From the NCBI GenBank assembly GCA_017643165.1, contig JAEPNY010000005.1, positions 1 to 64,000 of the forward strand: a stretch of DNA of 64,000 bases, in the 5' to 3' direction. The stretch comes from Psychroserpens sp. Lineage in GTDB: Bacteria; Bacteroidota; Bacteroidia; Flavobacteriales; Flavobacteriaceae. Every line of letters begins with the position of its first letter. Position 1 is the stretch's first letter. Shown piece by piece: positions 52,042 through 61,550 of the stretch. The notes beneath the pieces are model-generated. The model was given only the letters and a program-made list of their open reading frames with translations. It had not been told where the DNA came from and searched no databases. A program made the position numbers and the translations under genes.

Positions 52042-54552
52042 ATGAAACTAAAGCTCCTAACTATATTATTGTTCTTCGGAAGTGTGACGGCATTTTCTCA
52101 AACCAAAGTCAGTGGTTATGTATTTGATGAAAATGATCAACCTGTTGCATTCGCCAATGTCTTGTTTAAAGGTTCAACGGAAGGAACAATTACCAACGAG
52201 AACGGGCGATTCTATCTAGAGTCTGATGAGACATGGGACACCGTAATCATCTCTTTTTTAGGGTACCAACAACTCGAAATACCTTTGGATAAAAAGGTAA
52301 ATTATGATTTACGCTTTGTACTGAAAGAGGAGGCAGACGCATTAAATGAGGTTGTTATCGTTACTGGTAAGCAATCTAAAAAAGCATCTGAAAATCCTGC
52401 CATAAGAATACTTCAAAAGATATGGGAACGCAAACGTCAAAATGGACTGCGACAATTTAAACAATACCAATACGATAAGTATGAAAAGGTAGAATTCGAC
52501 CTTAATACGATTGATAGTGCACTTATCAAGAGTAGATTGTTTAGAGGAATGGAGTTTGTCTTTGAAGAAGTAGATACGTCTAGCGTTACAGGTAAAACCT
52601 ATCTGCCTGTATTCATAAATGAAGCCGTAAGTAAAGTGTATGGAGATAACACCCTTAATAAAGAGAAGGAGGATTTGTTAGGAAATAAGAACTCGGGTTT
52701 TAGTAATAATCAGGTAATAATTGATTTCGTTGATGATTTGTACTCCGATTTCAATATTTACGATAACTATTTGAAATTTTTCGATAAGAGTTTTGTTAGT
52801 CCGCTTTCCAGAACTGGGATACAGACTTATAATTATGTGTTATCTGATAGTGCTTTTATAGACAATAAATGGTGTTATAATATCATCTATTACCCTAGAC
52901 GTAAGAATGAATTGACCTTTAAAGGTGACTTTTGGGTAAATGACACCACTTATGCCATTAAAGATATCAATCTTCAAGCTTCAAAAAGTGCTAACATTAA
53001 CTGGGTTAAAGAAATTTATATTGAACAAGAATTTGAAGTTTTAAATGATTCCTTATTCTTGATAAAGCGTGATTATATGCTCTCTGATTTCGCTTTAAAT
53101 AAAAAGGAAAAGTCGCGTGGTATCTATGGAAAGCGTACGACACTTTACGATAATTACGAATTTGATGAAGAACGACCAGAGTCCTTTTATGATCAGGAAG
53201 TTTTCAGTTTTAATGAAGATATATACAATAGGGATGATGCGTTTTGGGAAAAGAATAGATTGGAACGACTGAACAAAGACGAACGCGGTGTTTACAAAAT
53301 GTTGGACACGCTTAAGACTGTAAAAAAATTCAAACGTCTATATAATCTAGGAAGTATTCTCGCCTCAGGATATATCGAGTTTCCGAGTATCAACTTTGAT
53401 TATGGTCCAATTTTTTCCACCTTCGGATTTAATGATGTAGAAGGACTCAGACTTCGAACTGGTGGACGAACGTATTTCGGACCGAATGATCTATGGCGTC
53501 TAGAAGGTTTCGTAGCCTATGGATTTAGAGACGAAAAATTTAAGTATGGTATTTCAGGGAAATGGTTGCTGGACAAAAAAAATCGATTGATTGTTTTTGG
53601 AGGACATCGTCGAGACATCGAACAAATTGGAGCTAGTTTAACGAGTTCTACAGATGTTTTAGGACGAAGTCTAGCATCCAATGCAGTAATTACTGCTGGT
53701 GTAAATGATAAACTCACAAATATCAATTTAACCACTTTAGGATTTGAAATTGAACCAGTCAAAAATCTGGCGTTCCGATTTAACACAAGTTATCGAACAC
53801 TAGAATCGGCATCTCCAACATTTAGCTTGGATTATAATGACCCGGATGCGCCAGGAGGTATTTCTTCAGAAGTTCAACAGCTAGAGTCTCGATTATCCAT
53901 AGCCTATTATCCGAAGCGACAAATGACAGGTTATGGCGTAGAACGCAAGGAAAAAAACGACAATTTTGCTAGACTGTTTGCACAAGTATCTAAAGGTTTT
54001 GAAGGTCCATTAGACAGTGACTTTGACTATACAAAAGTTCAGTTTTCTTATATACAACCATGGCAAGTTGGTGGTTTTGGGCGATTAGTAACCTCTGTAG
54101 AAGCAGGAAAGACTTTTGGAGAGGTTCCATTAGGTTTATTGAGTGTGGTTCCGGGGAATCAAACTTATTTTTCTATTTATAATACCTTTCCGCAATTAGA
54201 CTTTTATGAATTTGTAACAGACACCTACACCTCGATGCATATTGAGCATAATTTTAATGGTCGTTTGTTTTCGCGAATACCTTTTTTAAAGAAATACAAC
54301 CTTCGTGCAGTAGCTGGAATTAGAGGTGTTTGGGGAGATCTTTCTGCAGATAATATCGCGCTCAATACTACAGGCAATCCAGTTGAAATTCCATTGGTAG
54401 CGCCAGATAGTCGTATTTATTATGAATATAGCTTTGGAATAGCCAATATCTTCAAGATTTTAAGAATAGACTTTAACTTCAGAGGTAATTATCTTGATAG
54501 ACCAGGTGCAAGACGATTTGGTATTACTGGAAGTTTTGGATTTTATTTTTAA
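52042..54552 (+). CDS. DUF5686 outer-membrane protein with carboxypeptidase-regulatory-like domain
   Basis: An 836-residue outer-membrane protein. Signal peptide (1-19, ending VTAFSQ), CarboxypepD_reg-like domain (about 22-110, with VSGYVFDENDQPVAFANVL and GTITNENGRFYLES), then the DUF5686 region and a long beta-barrel part closing GARRFGITGSFGFYF. The first domain resembles that of TonB-dependent receptors but no TonB box or plug is seen. Function of DUF5686 is not established. Its ATG lies just after the pdhB terminator, so it may depend on read-through or an internal promoter I could not locate. Confidence 0.88.
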   Translation: MKLKLLTILLFFGSVTAFSQTKVSGYVFDENDQPVAFANVLFKGSTEGTITNENGRFYLESDETWDTVIISFLGYQQLEIPLDKKVNYDLRFVLKEEADALNEVVIVTGKQSKKASENPAIRILQKIWERKRQNGLRQFKQYQYDKYEKVEFDLNTIDSALIKSRLFRGMEFVFEEVDTSSVTGKTYLPVFINEAVSKVYGDNTLNKEKEDLLGNKNSGFSNNQVIIDFVDDLYSDFNIYDNYLKFFDKSFVSPLSRTGIQTYNYVLSDSAFIDNKWCYNIIYYPRRKNELTFKGDFWVNDTTYAIKDINLQASKSANINWVKEIYIEQEFEVLNDSLFLIKRDYMLSDFALNKKEKSRGIYGKRTTLYDNYEFDEERPESFYDQEVFSFNEDIYNRDDAFWEKNRLERLNKDERGVYKMLDTLKTVKKFKRLYNLGSILASGYIEFPSINFDYGPIFSTFGFNDVEGLRLRTGGRTYFGPNDLWRLEGFVAYGFRDEKFKYGISGKWLLDKKNRLIVFGGHRRDIEQIGASLTSSTDVLGRSLASNAVITAGVNDKLTNINLTTLGFEIEPVKNLAFRFNTSYRTLESASPTFSLDYNDPDAPGGISSEVQQLESRLSIAYYPKRQMTGYGVERKEKNDNFARLFAQVSKGFEGPLDSDFDYTKVQFSYIQPWQVGGFGRLVTSVEAGKTFGEVPLGLLSVVPGNQTYFSIYNTFPQLDFYEFVTDTYTSMHIEHNFNGRLFSRIPFLKKYNLRAVAGIRGVWGDLSADNIALNTTGNPVEIPLVAPDSRIYYEYSFGIANIFKILRIDFNFRGNYLDRPGARRFGITGSFGFYF

Positions 54553-54580
54553 ACAGCATCACTTATTGCGAAGCTTTTCA

Positions 54581-54610
54581 TTGCGCAACACAAACAATAG
54601 CGTATCTTTG
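54581..54610 (+). promoter_or_regulatory. ppa promoter
   Basis: TTG at 54581-54583, a 19-nt spacer and TATCTTTG at 54603-54610, a full consensus match 23 nt before the ATG. Confidence 0.8.
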
Positions 54611-54632
54611 CACTCCAATTTAATTTAATATA

Positions 54633-55160
54633 ATGACAGCATCTGGCAACTTAACATTTGATGTTTTGATCGAAATTCCGAAAGGAAGTAGAAATAAATA
54701 TGAATACGATTTTGAACTCAACAAAATCCGATTTGATCGCATGCTATTTTCATCTATGATGTATCCTGGTGATTATGGTTTTATTCCTGAAACTTTGGCA
54801 CTCGATGGTGATCCTCTTGATATTTTGGTATTAGGTCACGAGCCAACGTTTCCAATGTGTGTTATGGAAGTAAAACCTATTGGTGTCTTCCACATGGCAG
54901 ATGAAAAAGGTCCGGATGAAAAGATTGTATGTGTTCCTGTTTCTGATCCAATATGGAGTTTAAGAAACGATATTTCCGATTTGAATCCGCATCGCCTTGA
55001 AGAGATTACACATTTCTTTCAAGTCTATAAAGACTTAGAAAAGAAGAAAGTTGATGTAGGTGGCTGGGGAAATGCGAAGGAAGCCTATGAGATTGTAAGT
55101 AAGTGTATGGAACGTTATGAAAATAGCGAACATAAAACTAATGGCGACTTCACCATATAG
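54633..55160 (+). CDS. ppa: Soluble inorganic pyrophosphatase
   Basis: A 175-residue family I pyrophosphatase. The segments IEIPKGSRNKYEYD, MMYPGDYGFIPETLALDGDPLDILVLG (quoted as YPGDYGFIPETLALDGDPLD) and the later DEKIVCVP and EITHFFQVYKDLE contain the metal-binding acidic residues. It pulls biosynthetic reactions forward by removing PPi. Directly downstream is the membrane-bound, ion-pumping pyrophosphatase, an adjacent pair that splits PPi either freely or with energy conservation. Confidence 0.96.
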   Translation: MTASGNLTFDVLIEIPKGSRNKYEYDFELNKIRFDRMLFSSMMYPGDYGFIPETLALDGDPLDILVLGHEPTFPMCVMEVKPIGVFHMADEKGPDEKIVCVPVSDPIWSLRNDISDLNPHRLEEITHFFQVYKDLEKKKVDVGGWGNAKEAYEIVSKCMERYENSEHKTNGDFTI

Positions 55161-55183
55161 TCAATTATGTTCATAAGATAAGT

Positions 55184-55215
55184 AAGCCCTTTGTTATTAA
55201 AGACAAAGGGCTTTT
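55184..55215 (+). terminator. Intrinsic terminator after ppa
   Basis: An 11-bp perfect stem (55184-55194 with 55203-55213) with an 8-nt loop and a short T-run. It lies ahead of the hppA promoter. Confidence 0.8.
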
Positions 55216-55234
55216 CTATTTACATACATTTCAC

Positions 55235-55242
55235 TACTTTTG
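55235..55242 (+). promoter_or_regulatory. Candidate hppA promoter (-7 box)
   Basis: TACTTTTG matches TAnnTTTG, 30 nt before the ATG at 55272; TTC (55214-55216) stands at the -33 position with an 18-nt spacer. Confidence 0.55.
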
Positions 55243-55271
55243 CGCAGCTAAATAACAAATCAAATTATAAT

Positions 55272-57668
55272 ATGGAATCAAATATGATTTTAGTGCCAAT
55301 AGGATTGGCGATTTTAGGGCTAGTATTTATGCTAGTTAAGATGGCTTGGGTTAAGAAGCAAGCTGCTGGAAATGAGAAAATGCAAGGGATATCGAAAGCG
55401 ATAAAAGAAGGTGCTTTAGCATTTTTGGGAGCTGAATACAGATTACTATTAATATTCGTAGTCATCGCTTCTTTGGCATTGTTCGGAATTTCTCAGATAG
55501 TTGAAACTACAAGTTGGATGATCGTTCCAGCCTTTATATTTGGTGCTATCTTCTCTGCATTAGCTGGTAATATTGGAATGCGTATTGCAACTGAAGCTAA
55601 CGCACGTACTGCAGAAGCAGCTAAAACTAGCTTACCACAAGCACTTAAAGTATCATTTGGTGGTGGTACAGTTATGGGGCTTGGAGTAGCGAGTTTAGCG
55701 GTACTAGGATTAAGTTTATTCTTTATGTTCTTTGTGAGCCAATTCATGGGTGAATCAGGAACATTCTATAACAATATGACTATTGTTCTTGAAGCACTTG
55801 CGGGATTCTCTTTAGGTGCAGAATCTATCGCATTGTTCGCGAGAGTTGGTGGAGGTATTTACACGAAAGCTGCCGACGTAGGAGCTGACTTAGTTGGTAA
55901 AGTTGAGGCAGGTATTCCTGAAGATGATCCGCGTAACCCAGCAACTATTGCTGATAACGTAGGTGATAATGTAGGTGATGTTGCAGGTATGGGAGCTGAC
56001 TTATTCGGTTCGTATGTAGCAACAGTTCTTGCTGCAATGGTGTTAGGAAACTATGTTATTAAAGATATGTCTGCTGTTTCACAGTTTGCAGATGATTTCA
56101 ATGGAATGGGGCCAATCTTATTACCAATTGTAATCGCTGGTGTTGGAATATTAGCATCAATCATCGGAACGTTCTTAGTTAAAATTTCAAGTAATGATGC
56201 TAAAGAAGCACAAGTGCAAAAAGCATTGGATATTGGAAACTGGGTGTCAATTATAATTACGGCTTTCGCTGGATGGTTCTTAATTGGTTACATGTTACCG
56301 GAAACTATGTCTATGAATTTCTTTGGTGAAGGACTCAAAGAGGTTCCATCGATTAACGTGTTCTATTCTACTTTAATAGGATTGGCTGTAGGCGCATTAA
56401 TTTCTGTTGTAACTGCATACTATACAAGTTTAGGTAAGAAACCAGTTTTAGATATCGTACAGAATAGTTCGACTGGAGCAGCGACAAATATCATTGCTGG
56501 TTTAGCGGTTGGAATGAAGTCTACATTCTTATCAGTAATCTTATTTGCTGCAGCAATCTTCGGATCGTATGCATTGGCTGGATTCTACGGAGTAGCGTTA
56601 GCGGCATCAGCTATGATGGCGACTACAGCTATGCAGTTAGCGATTGATGCTTTCGGACCAATTGCTGATAATGCTGGTGGTGTTGCTGAAATGAGTGAAT
56701 TAGAGCCTCACGTTCGTGAGCGTACAGATATTTTAGATTCAGTAGGTAATACAACTGCTGCAGTAGGTAAAGGTTTTGCAATTGCATCTGCTGCCTTAAC
56801 AGCTTTAGCACTTTTTGCTGCGTATGTAACCTTTACTGGTATTGATGGTATTAACATCTTTAAAGCTGACGTATTAGCTATGTTATTCGTAGGAGGTATG
56901 ATTCCGGTAATCTTTTCAGCTTTAGCAATGCAATCTGTTGGAAAAGCGGCTATGGAAATGGTGCAAGAAGTACGTCGTCAGTTCAAAGAGATTCCAGGAA
57001 TTATGGAAGGAACTGGAACTCCTGAATATGCGAAGTGTGTTGATATTTCAACAAAAGCAGCTTTAAAAGAAATGATTTTACCTGGTCTAATTACGATCAT
57101 CACGCCTATAGTTATCGGATTATTATTTGGAGCTGAGCCATTAGGAGGATACATGGCTGGTGTTTGTGTATCTGGAGTTATGTGGGCGATCTTTCAAAAT
57201 AATGCTGGTGGTGCATGGGATAACGCAAAGAAGTCGTTCGAAGCTGGTGTTGAAATTGACGGAGAGATGACTTACAAAGGATCTGATGCGCATAAGGCGG
57301 CTGTAACAGGTGATACCGTTGGTGATCCGTTTAAAGATACTTCAGGGCCTTCAATGAATATTCTTATTAAATTAACATGTTTAGTTGGTTTGGTGATTGC
57401 TCCAATTTTAGGAGACCATGGCACGGAAGAAGGTTTAGCAATAAACGAAGAGATCACCGTCGAAGCAACTGTTGATTCAAATAAAATGGTTGATGCTAAA
57501 ATTACCTACACTACTATTGAAAATGGTGAAGAAGTAACCAAAGAAGAAACCTTTTCAGGTACGGAGGAAGAGGTAGAAGCTAAATTGAAAGAATTTGAAG
57601 CGTCAATATCTACAACAGAGGATAAAGATGTCAAAGTGATCAAAGAAATGGAAGTTATTAAACAATAA
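55272..57668 (+). CDS. hppA: Membrane-bound ion-pumping pyrophosphatase (K+-dependent type) with acidic C-terminal extension
   Basis: A 798-residue protein from the ATG at 55272; the longer frame runs over the ppa terminator and promoter. About 16 membrane helices; PPi/Mg sites are in [20 protein letters not shown] and [19 protein letters not shown]. The motif GNTTAA, with Ala rather than Lys, marks the K+-dependent subfamily, members of which in Bacteroidota are commonly Na+ pumps. The last 85 residues (after [12 protein letters not shown]) are a soluble, Glu/Thr/Lys-rich segment beyond the usual end. A terminator follows at 57690-57717. Confidence 0.95.
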   Translation: MESNMILVPIGLAILGLVFMLVKMAWVKKQAAGNEKMQGISKAIKEGALAFLGAEYRLLLIFVVIASLALFGISQIVETTSWMIVPAFIFGAIFSALAGNIGMRIATEANARTAEAAKTSLPQALKVSFGGGTVMGLGVASLAVLGLSLFFMFFVSQFMGESGTFYNNMTIVLEALAGFSLGAESIALFARVGGGIYTKAADVGADLVGKVEAGIPEDDPRNPATIADNVGDNVGDVAGMGADLFGSYVATVLAAMVLGNYVIKDMSAVSQFADDFNGMGPILLPIVIAGVGILASIIGTFLVKISSNDAKEAQVQKALDIGNWVSIIITAFAGWFLIGYMLPETMSMNFFGEGLKEVPSINVFYSTLIGLAVGALISVVTAYYTSLGKKPVLDIVQNSSTGAATNIIAGLAVGMKSTFLSVILFAAAIFGSYALAGFYGVALAASAMMATTAMQLAIDAFGPIADNAGGVAEMSELEPHVRERTDILDSVGNTTAAVGKGFAIASAALTALALFAAYVTFTGIDGINIFKADVLAMLFVGGMIPVIFSALAMQSVGKAAMEMVQEVRRQFKEIPGIMEGTGTPEYAKCVDISTKAALKEMILPGLITIITPIVIGLLFGAEPLGGYMAGVCVSGVMWAIFQNNAGGAWDNAKKSFEAGVEIDGEMTYKGSDAHKAAVTGDTVGDPFKDTSGPSMNILIKLTCLVGLVIAPILGDHGTEEGLAINEEITVEATVDSNKMVDAKITYTTIENGEEVTKEETFSGTEEEVEAKLKEFEASISTTEDKDVKVIKEMEVIKQ

Positions 57669-57689
57669 CTTTTAACTTCATAAATAATG

Positions 57690-57717
57690 AAAGCCGCGTT
57701 TATCGCGGCTTTTTTTA
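57690..57717 (+). terminator. Intrinsic terminator after hppA
   Basis: A 9-bp perfect stem (57690-57698 with 57704-57712), 5-nt loop and T-run. Confidence 0.88.
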
Positions 57718-57774
57718 TGGAATCAAGTATATCTACGCGAAAATTTCAAGATTATAAGCTATACTTTTAATGTC

Positions 57775-58269
57775 ATGTCGTTCAAAACTAAAATACATTC
57801 AATTGAAGATAAGTTATCTGATTTTCAAATTGTAAAATGTCGTATGTTTCATGAAAGTATTGCCTTAGATGCACAGGGTAATCCGAGCTACAAACGCATT
57901 GGTAATGATCAAATCTTTGACAGGGTTTCATTATGTGATCACAACATCAGAAGAAAGCGATTGGGATGTGCGCATACTGGCGCAAATATTAAGTTTGAAC
58001 AGCTCCTAGAAGCGTTAGCTGAAAATCATCCAAAATATGCTTCTGAAATATTGGAGCTTAGGGATCAATTTAATTCTACGATATCACGTATTTACACTGT
58101 AGATCATGAAATGGGTTTTTTAGAACGCGATTTGGCTATTTCTAGCATCAATAATGACACTAAGGAAGCGCATCGTCTTTCACAAAAAAAAGAGCAACTT
58201 GTTGACACGCATGATAAACTCATGGAAGAACTGATGTTGTTAAGAGTTGAGGTCGAGCGGTTTATTTAG
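57775..58269 (+). CDS. Cytoplasmic protein with paired Cys/His residues, unknown function
   Basis: A 164-residue protein without a signal peptide or membrane segment. The first 70 residues carry C22/H26, C54/H56 and C65/H67 (in KCRMFH, SLCDHN and GCAHTG), a pattern that could hold a metal or cofactor. The second half (about 75-160) is a charged, probably two-stranded coiled coil ending LLRVEVERFI. I do not recognise the family. It lies 54 nt before the App1-like phosphatase gene in the same direction and may be co-transcribed with it. Confidence 0.7.
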   Translation: MSFKTKIHSIEDKLSDFQIVKCRMFHESIALDAQGNPSYKRIGNDQIFDRVSLCDHNIRRKRLGCAHTGANIKFEQLLEALAENHPKYASEILELRDQFNSTISRIYTVDHEMGFLERDLAISSINNDTKEAHRLSQKKEQLVDTHDKLMEELMLLRVEVERFI

Positions 58270-58323
58270 GTTTAGTGAAACGCTTTTAGTTAATAGATTC
58301 TACATTTTAATGAATTTCTTATC

Positions 58324-59346
58324 TTGAACACATATTTAGCGCTTGTGTTTAGAAGAGACCCGTTACAAATAATAGCTTTTCAGAGTTATGGTACAGACCA
58401 ACATTTCTACATGCGCGGTCGTGCTTTAGAGGATGAAACCATAAATTTAGAACAGAAAGGGCTCTTTGCATTATTTATTAATTCATGGAAACGCTTCGAA
58501 AGTGACGAGATCAAATTTGCTGATCTTCAAATTAAGCTACCTTCTGGACAAAAACTTAATACCTCTACAGACGATCATGGTTACTTCAAAATTGACGAAC
58601 CACTAGGACGTTTGAGAGCCATGGCAAATGCAGAAGGATGGCTCAAAGTTGAAATCTCATATAATGGGCAACGCACGCGTGATATTCAAAATTCAAATCG
58701 TTTTCCTGGTGAAATGCTAATTCCTTCAGCCGATGTTGATTTTGGGGTCATAAGTGATATAGATGATACAATTATACATACTGGTGTCGCATCAACCTTA
58801 AAATGGAAGTTATTAATCAATAGTATTTTTAGAAGTGCGTCTAATCGCATTCCTTTAGAAGGTGCAGCCGAATTTTACCACAAGCTCCATCGCGGTATTT
58901 CAGGAGCTAACGCCAATCCAATTTTTTATGTAAGCCATAGTCCGTGGAATCTTTATCGTTATTTAGAATTCTTTTTGAAGCAAAATGACTTCCCAAAAGG
59001 GCCAATTCTATTGCGTAGTTTCAAAGATATCTTTAAAAAGAAAACTGGTGATCAACCACAGAAGCATATTGAGATTCTAAATATTTTAAAGGCCTATCCC
59101 GAACTGAAATTCATTTTAATTGGAGATAGTGGTGAACGCGATGCAGACATATACATTGATATAGCAAATACCTATCCGTATCAAGTAGCGGCGATTTATT
59201 TGAGAGTGATTAAACATCGCAAAAAAATGCAACGTGTAAGATCGCTATTTGAAAGATTTGATACTGTACCAGTATTATTGGTAGAAAGTAGCGCTCAGGC
59301 GATTGAGCATGCCAGATCACATGGGTTTATTAATAAATATGTGTGA
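58324..59346 (+). CDS. App1-family (DUF2183) phosphatase
   Basis: A 340-residue protein with the DUF2183/App1 catalytic domain. The HAD-type motif GVISDIDDTIIHTGVAS (DxDxT) is near residue 143-150, with FYVSHSPWNLY and FILIGDSGERDADIY as the later motifs. Yeast App1 is a phosphatidate phosphatase; bacterial members are less well studied. Start: TTG at 58324 gives MNTYLALVFRRDPLQ; GTG at 58345 (FRRDPLQIIAF) is an equally reasonable start. The N-terminal beta domain (about 20-110) is normal for this family. Confidence 0.87.
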   Translation: MNTYLALVFRRDPLQIIAFQSYGTDQHFYMRGRALEDETINLEQKGLFALFINSWKRFESDEIKFADLQIKLPSGQKLNTSTDDHGYFKIDEPLGRLRAMANAEGWLKVEISYNGQRTRDIQNSNRFPGEMLIPSADVDFGVISDIDDTIIHTGVASTLKWKLLINSIFRSASNRIPLEGAAEFYHKLHRGISGANANPIFYVSHSPWNLYRYLEFFLKQNDFPKGPILLRSFKDIFKKKTGDQPQKHIEILNILKAYPELKFILIGDSGERDADIYIDIANTYPYQVAAIYLRVIKHRKKMQRVRSLFERFDTVPVLLVESSAQAIEHARSHGFINKYV

Positions 59347-59373
59347 TGGTCTAAGCGACTAGTTCAGATGAGT

Positions 59374-59988
59374 TTAAAATAAACCGTGAATTTGGGCATC
59401 AATCTTATTGATGATACCGCCTAAGTCTTCAGGGTTGGCAACGAAATCTAAATTATCGACATCAATAATAAGAAGATTGCCTTTATTGTAGTCATGTATC
59501 CACGCTTCGTAACGTTCATTAAGGCGACTTAAATAATCTATGCTAATCGAGTTTTCATAATCACGTCCACGCTTATGAATTTGTGCGACGAGATTAGGTA
59601 TAGTACTGCGCAAATAAATTAACAAATCAGGACCTTCAACAAAGCCTTCCATAAGATCGAATAGTGATCTGTAGTTTTCAAAATCACGATTGGTCATTAA
59701 ACCCATTGCGTGGAGGTTAGGTGCAAAAATATGCGCATCCTCATAAATGGTTCTATCTTGAATAATATCCTTACCACTGCGTCGAATTTGCGCTACTTGA
59801 CGAAATCGACTATTTAAGAAATAGACTTGCAAGTTAAAACTCCAACGTTCCATTTGATTGTAAAAATCATCTAGATAAGGGTTGTCTACCACATCTTCCA
59901 ATTGTGGTTCCCATTTGTAGTGTTTGGCTAATAATTTTGTAAGTGTGGTTTTACCAGCACCAATATTTCCCGCGACTGCAACGTGCAT
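59374..59988 (-). CDS. Deoxynucleoside kinase (stand-alone)
   Basis: A 204-residue dCK/dGK-type kinase: P-loop VAGNIGAGKTTLT, substrate motif PYLDDFYNQMERWSF, the conserved IQDRTIYEDAHIF, and the lid QIHKRGRDYENSI. It phosphorylates deoxynucleosides in salvage. It is a paralogue of the kinase half of the folK fusion at 30182-31324. It follows the secreted-protein gene at 59991 after 2 nt in the same direction, so the two are co-transcribed. Confidence 0.93.
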   Translation of the reverse strand: MHVAVAGNIGAGKTTLTKLLAKHYKWEPQLEDVVDNPYLDDFYNQMERWSFNLQVYFLNSRFRQVAQIRRSGKDIIQDRTIYEDAHIFAPNLHAMGLMTNRDFENYRSLFDLMEGFVEGPDLLIYLRSTIPNLVAQIHKRGRDYENSISIDYLSRLNERYEAWIHDYNKGNLLIIDVDNLDFVANPEDLGGIINKIDAQIHGLF

Positions 59989-59990
59989 AT

Positions 59991-60773
59991 CTAATCGATT
60001 TTTAGTTGGTATGAATGGAGTTTATTCGAATCGTAAATATACAAGGTTTCATTGGTTAGTAAAAACTGATTTATTAACAATTTCGGAGTGTTTAAAGCCT
60101 GTATCTCACCACTTTCTTTGGACTTGTGGAAGAGCCCTGAATCAGACTTTAGTATTATGCTGTCCTTGCTTAGTGCCATTTCGGTGTACCCTTTGTTTTC
60201 GATCTTGGAGATCAAACTTCCGAAGTAGGTATATTGATACAGATACTTTTCTGTAAGCATCCAGCAATAGTTGTAATCACTTTTCAGATCTAAGACGTTA
60301 GTTTGCACTGGAACTGTAGTAACGCGAATTGTATTATTTAGATAATCGTATAGTTCCAATTGTTGAATATCCTGATTAAAGATCCAAAGCGTATTATCAT
60401 ATCCTGTTGAAACATGGGTTACAAATCTGTAGGGTTGTAAGGTGTTAAAATCGATCTCGAAAATTTCAGCGAGGCGATTATCAAGAATGATTACGTAGTT
60501 GAAATCCTGAAAAAACATATTAATCTTTAGTGGATTGTATGCGTTAACTGTTGTTGGAATACCTAATTGAACATTGCTGAAATTAATAGCCTCTTGTGTT
60601 TTTGGGTTTTTATACAAGATGTTCCCAACCGTATAATACATGGTTTCAAAATTATCGATTGCGATGAGCTGATCTATGTCTAAAGCCGTAGAATCTTTAG
60701 GAATCAGGGTCACTGTAGACTGCGCATTACTCCAGGCAAACGTGAGAACTAAAATGAAGCTAAGAAATTTCAT
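59991..60773 (-). CDS. Exported protein, possible beta-propeller, unknown function
   Basis: A 260-residue protein with a signal peptide (about 1-18, ending SNAQS) and regular beta-strand-rich repeats with aromatic and Asp residues (DNFETMYYTVGNILYK, DFNYVIILDNRLAEIFEID, DNTLWIFNQDIQQLELYD), compatible with a small beta-propeller. No catalytic motif is seen. Its pairing with a cytoplasmic deoxynucleoside kinase gene (2-nt gap) gives no obvious functional link. Family not recognised beyond this. Confidence 0.7.
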   Translation of the reverse strand: MKFLSFILVLTFAWSNAQSTVTLIPKDSTALDIDQLIAIDNFETMYYTVGNILYKNPKTQEAINFSNVQLGIPTTVNAYNPLKINMFFQDFNYVIILDNRLAEIFEIDFNTLQPYRFVTHVSTGYDNTLWIFNQDIQQLELYDYLNNTIRVTTVPVQTNVLDLKSDYNYCWMLTEKYLYQYTYFGSLISKIENKGYTEMALSKDSIILKSDSGLFHKSKESGEIQALNTPKLLINQFLLTNETLYIYDSNKLHSYQLKID

Positions 60774-60872
60774 AAGGTATTATAGACTTGAAAAATACAA
60801 AAATTACGCCATAAATGAAGATGGTAGTTGTAATTCAAGAACGAAATAATACTAGAATAAATTGCAGGGAAA

Positions 60873-61550
60873 TTAGTTCACTAATTTATAACCAAAGCCG
60901 CGAACGTTTATGATCTGTATACTTTCGTCTTTTTGGAGTTTTTTCCGAAGTTTAGTAATGAATACATCCATGCTTCGTGCTGAAAAGAAATCGTCATTAC
61001 CCCAAAGTTTGTTCAAGATTAAAGATCGATCTAATACCTGATTCTTGTTCTTAATTAAGTGAAATAATAGGTGAGCTTCTCTATGGGTTAATTGCTGCGA
61101 TTCGCCGTCAATTGTAAGTACTTGTTTTGGAAAATCAAACTTATAATTTCCAATCGTTAGGGTATCGGATGTTTTTTGAATTTTTGTCCTATTGAGAAGG
61201 TTGTTAATTCTTACGATTAACTCTTCCATGCTAAACGGTTTTTTCAAATAATCGTTTCCGCCAATCGTAAATCCTTCCACAACATCTTGCGTCTGTGATT
61301 TTGCCGTTAAAAATATAATTGGAATACTATCATCAAGTGTTCTTATTTCTTTAGCTAACGTAAATCCATCTTTTTTCGGCATCATAACATCTAACACCAA
61401 TAATTCTGGAGACTCTTTTTGATAGGTTTCTAAGGCAATCTCACCATTTTCACACAGATGCACTTTGAAGTCTCTTGTTTCAAGACTCTCTTTAATGATT
61501 TGTCCTAAGGCAGGTTCATCTTCAGCAAGTAAAATATTGATCTTAGACAT
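60873..61550 (-). CDS. OmpR-family response regulator
   Basis: A 225-residue regulator: receiver domain with E10/D11, phospho-acceptor D54 in LLVLDVMMPKKDG, IIFLTAKSQ and a conserved Lys in NDYLKKPFS; then a winged-helix DNA-binding domain (about 130-225, LTHREAHLLFHLIKN, DVFITKLRKKL, NVRGFGYKL). It overlaps the kinase gene by 8 nt and is translated with it. The likely target site is the triple GTTAAC array at 63124-63149. OmpR-type regulators typically bind tandem repeats with a 10-11-bp period. Confidence 0.93.
   Translation of the reverse strand: MSKINILLAEDEPALGQIIKESLETRDFKVHLCENGEIALETYQKESPELLVLDVMMPKKDGFTLAKEIRTLDDSIPIIFLTAKSQTQDVVEGFTIGGNDYLKKPFSMEELIVRINNLLNRTKIQKTSDTLTIGNYKFDFPKQVLTIDGESQQLTHREAHLLFHLIKNKNQVLDRSLILNKLWGNDDFFSARSMDVFITKLRKKLQKDESIQIINVRGFGYKLVN

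Noticed and set aside
55191-55271. Extended N-terminus of hppA
   Set aside because: The segment overlaps the ppa terminator and the hppA -7 box; ATG 55272 gives the normal family start.
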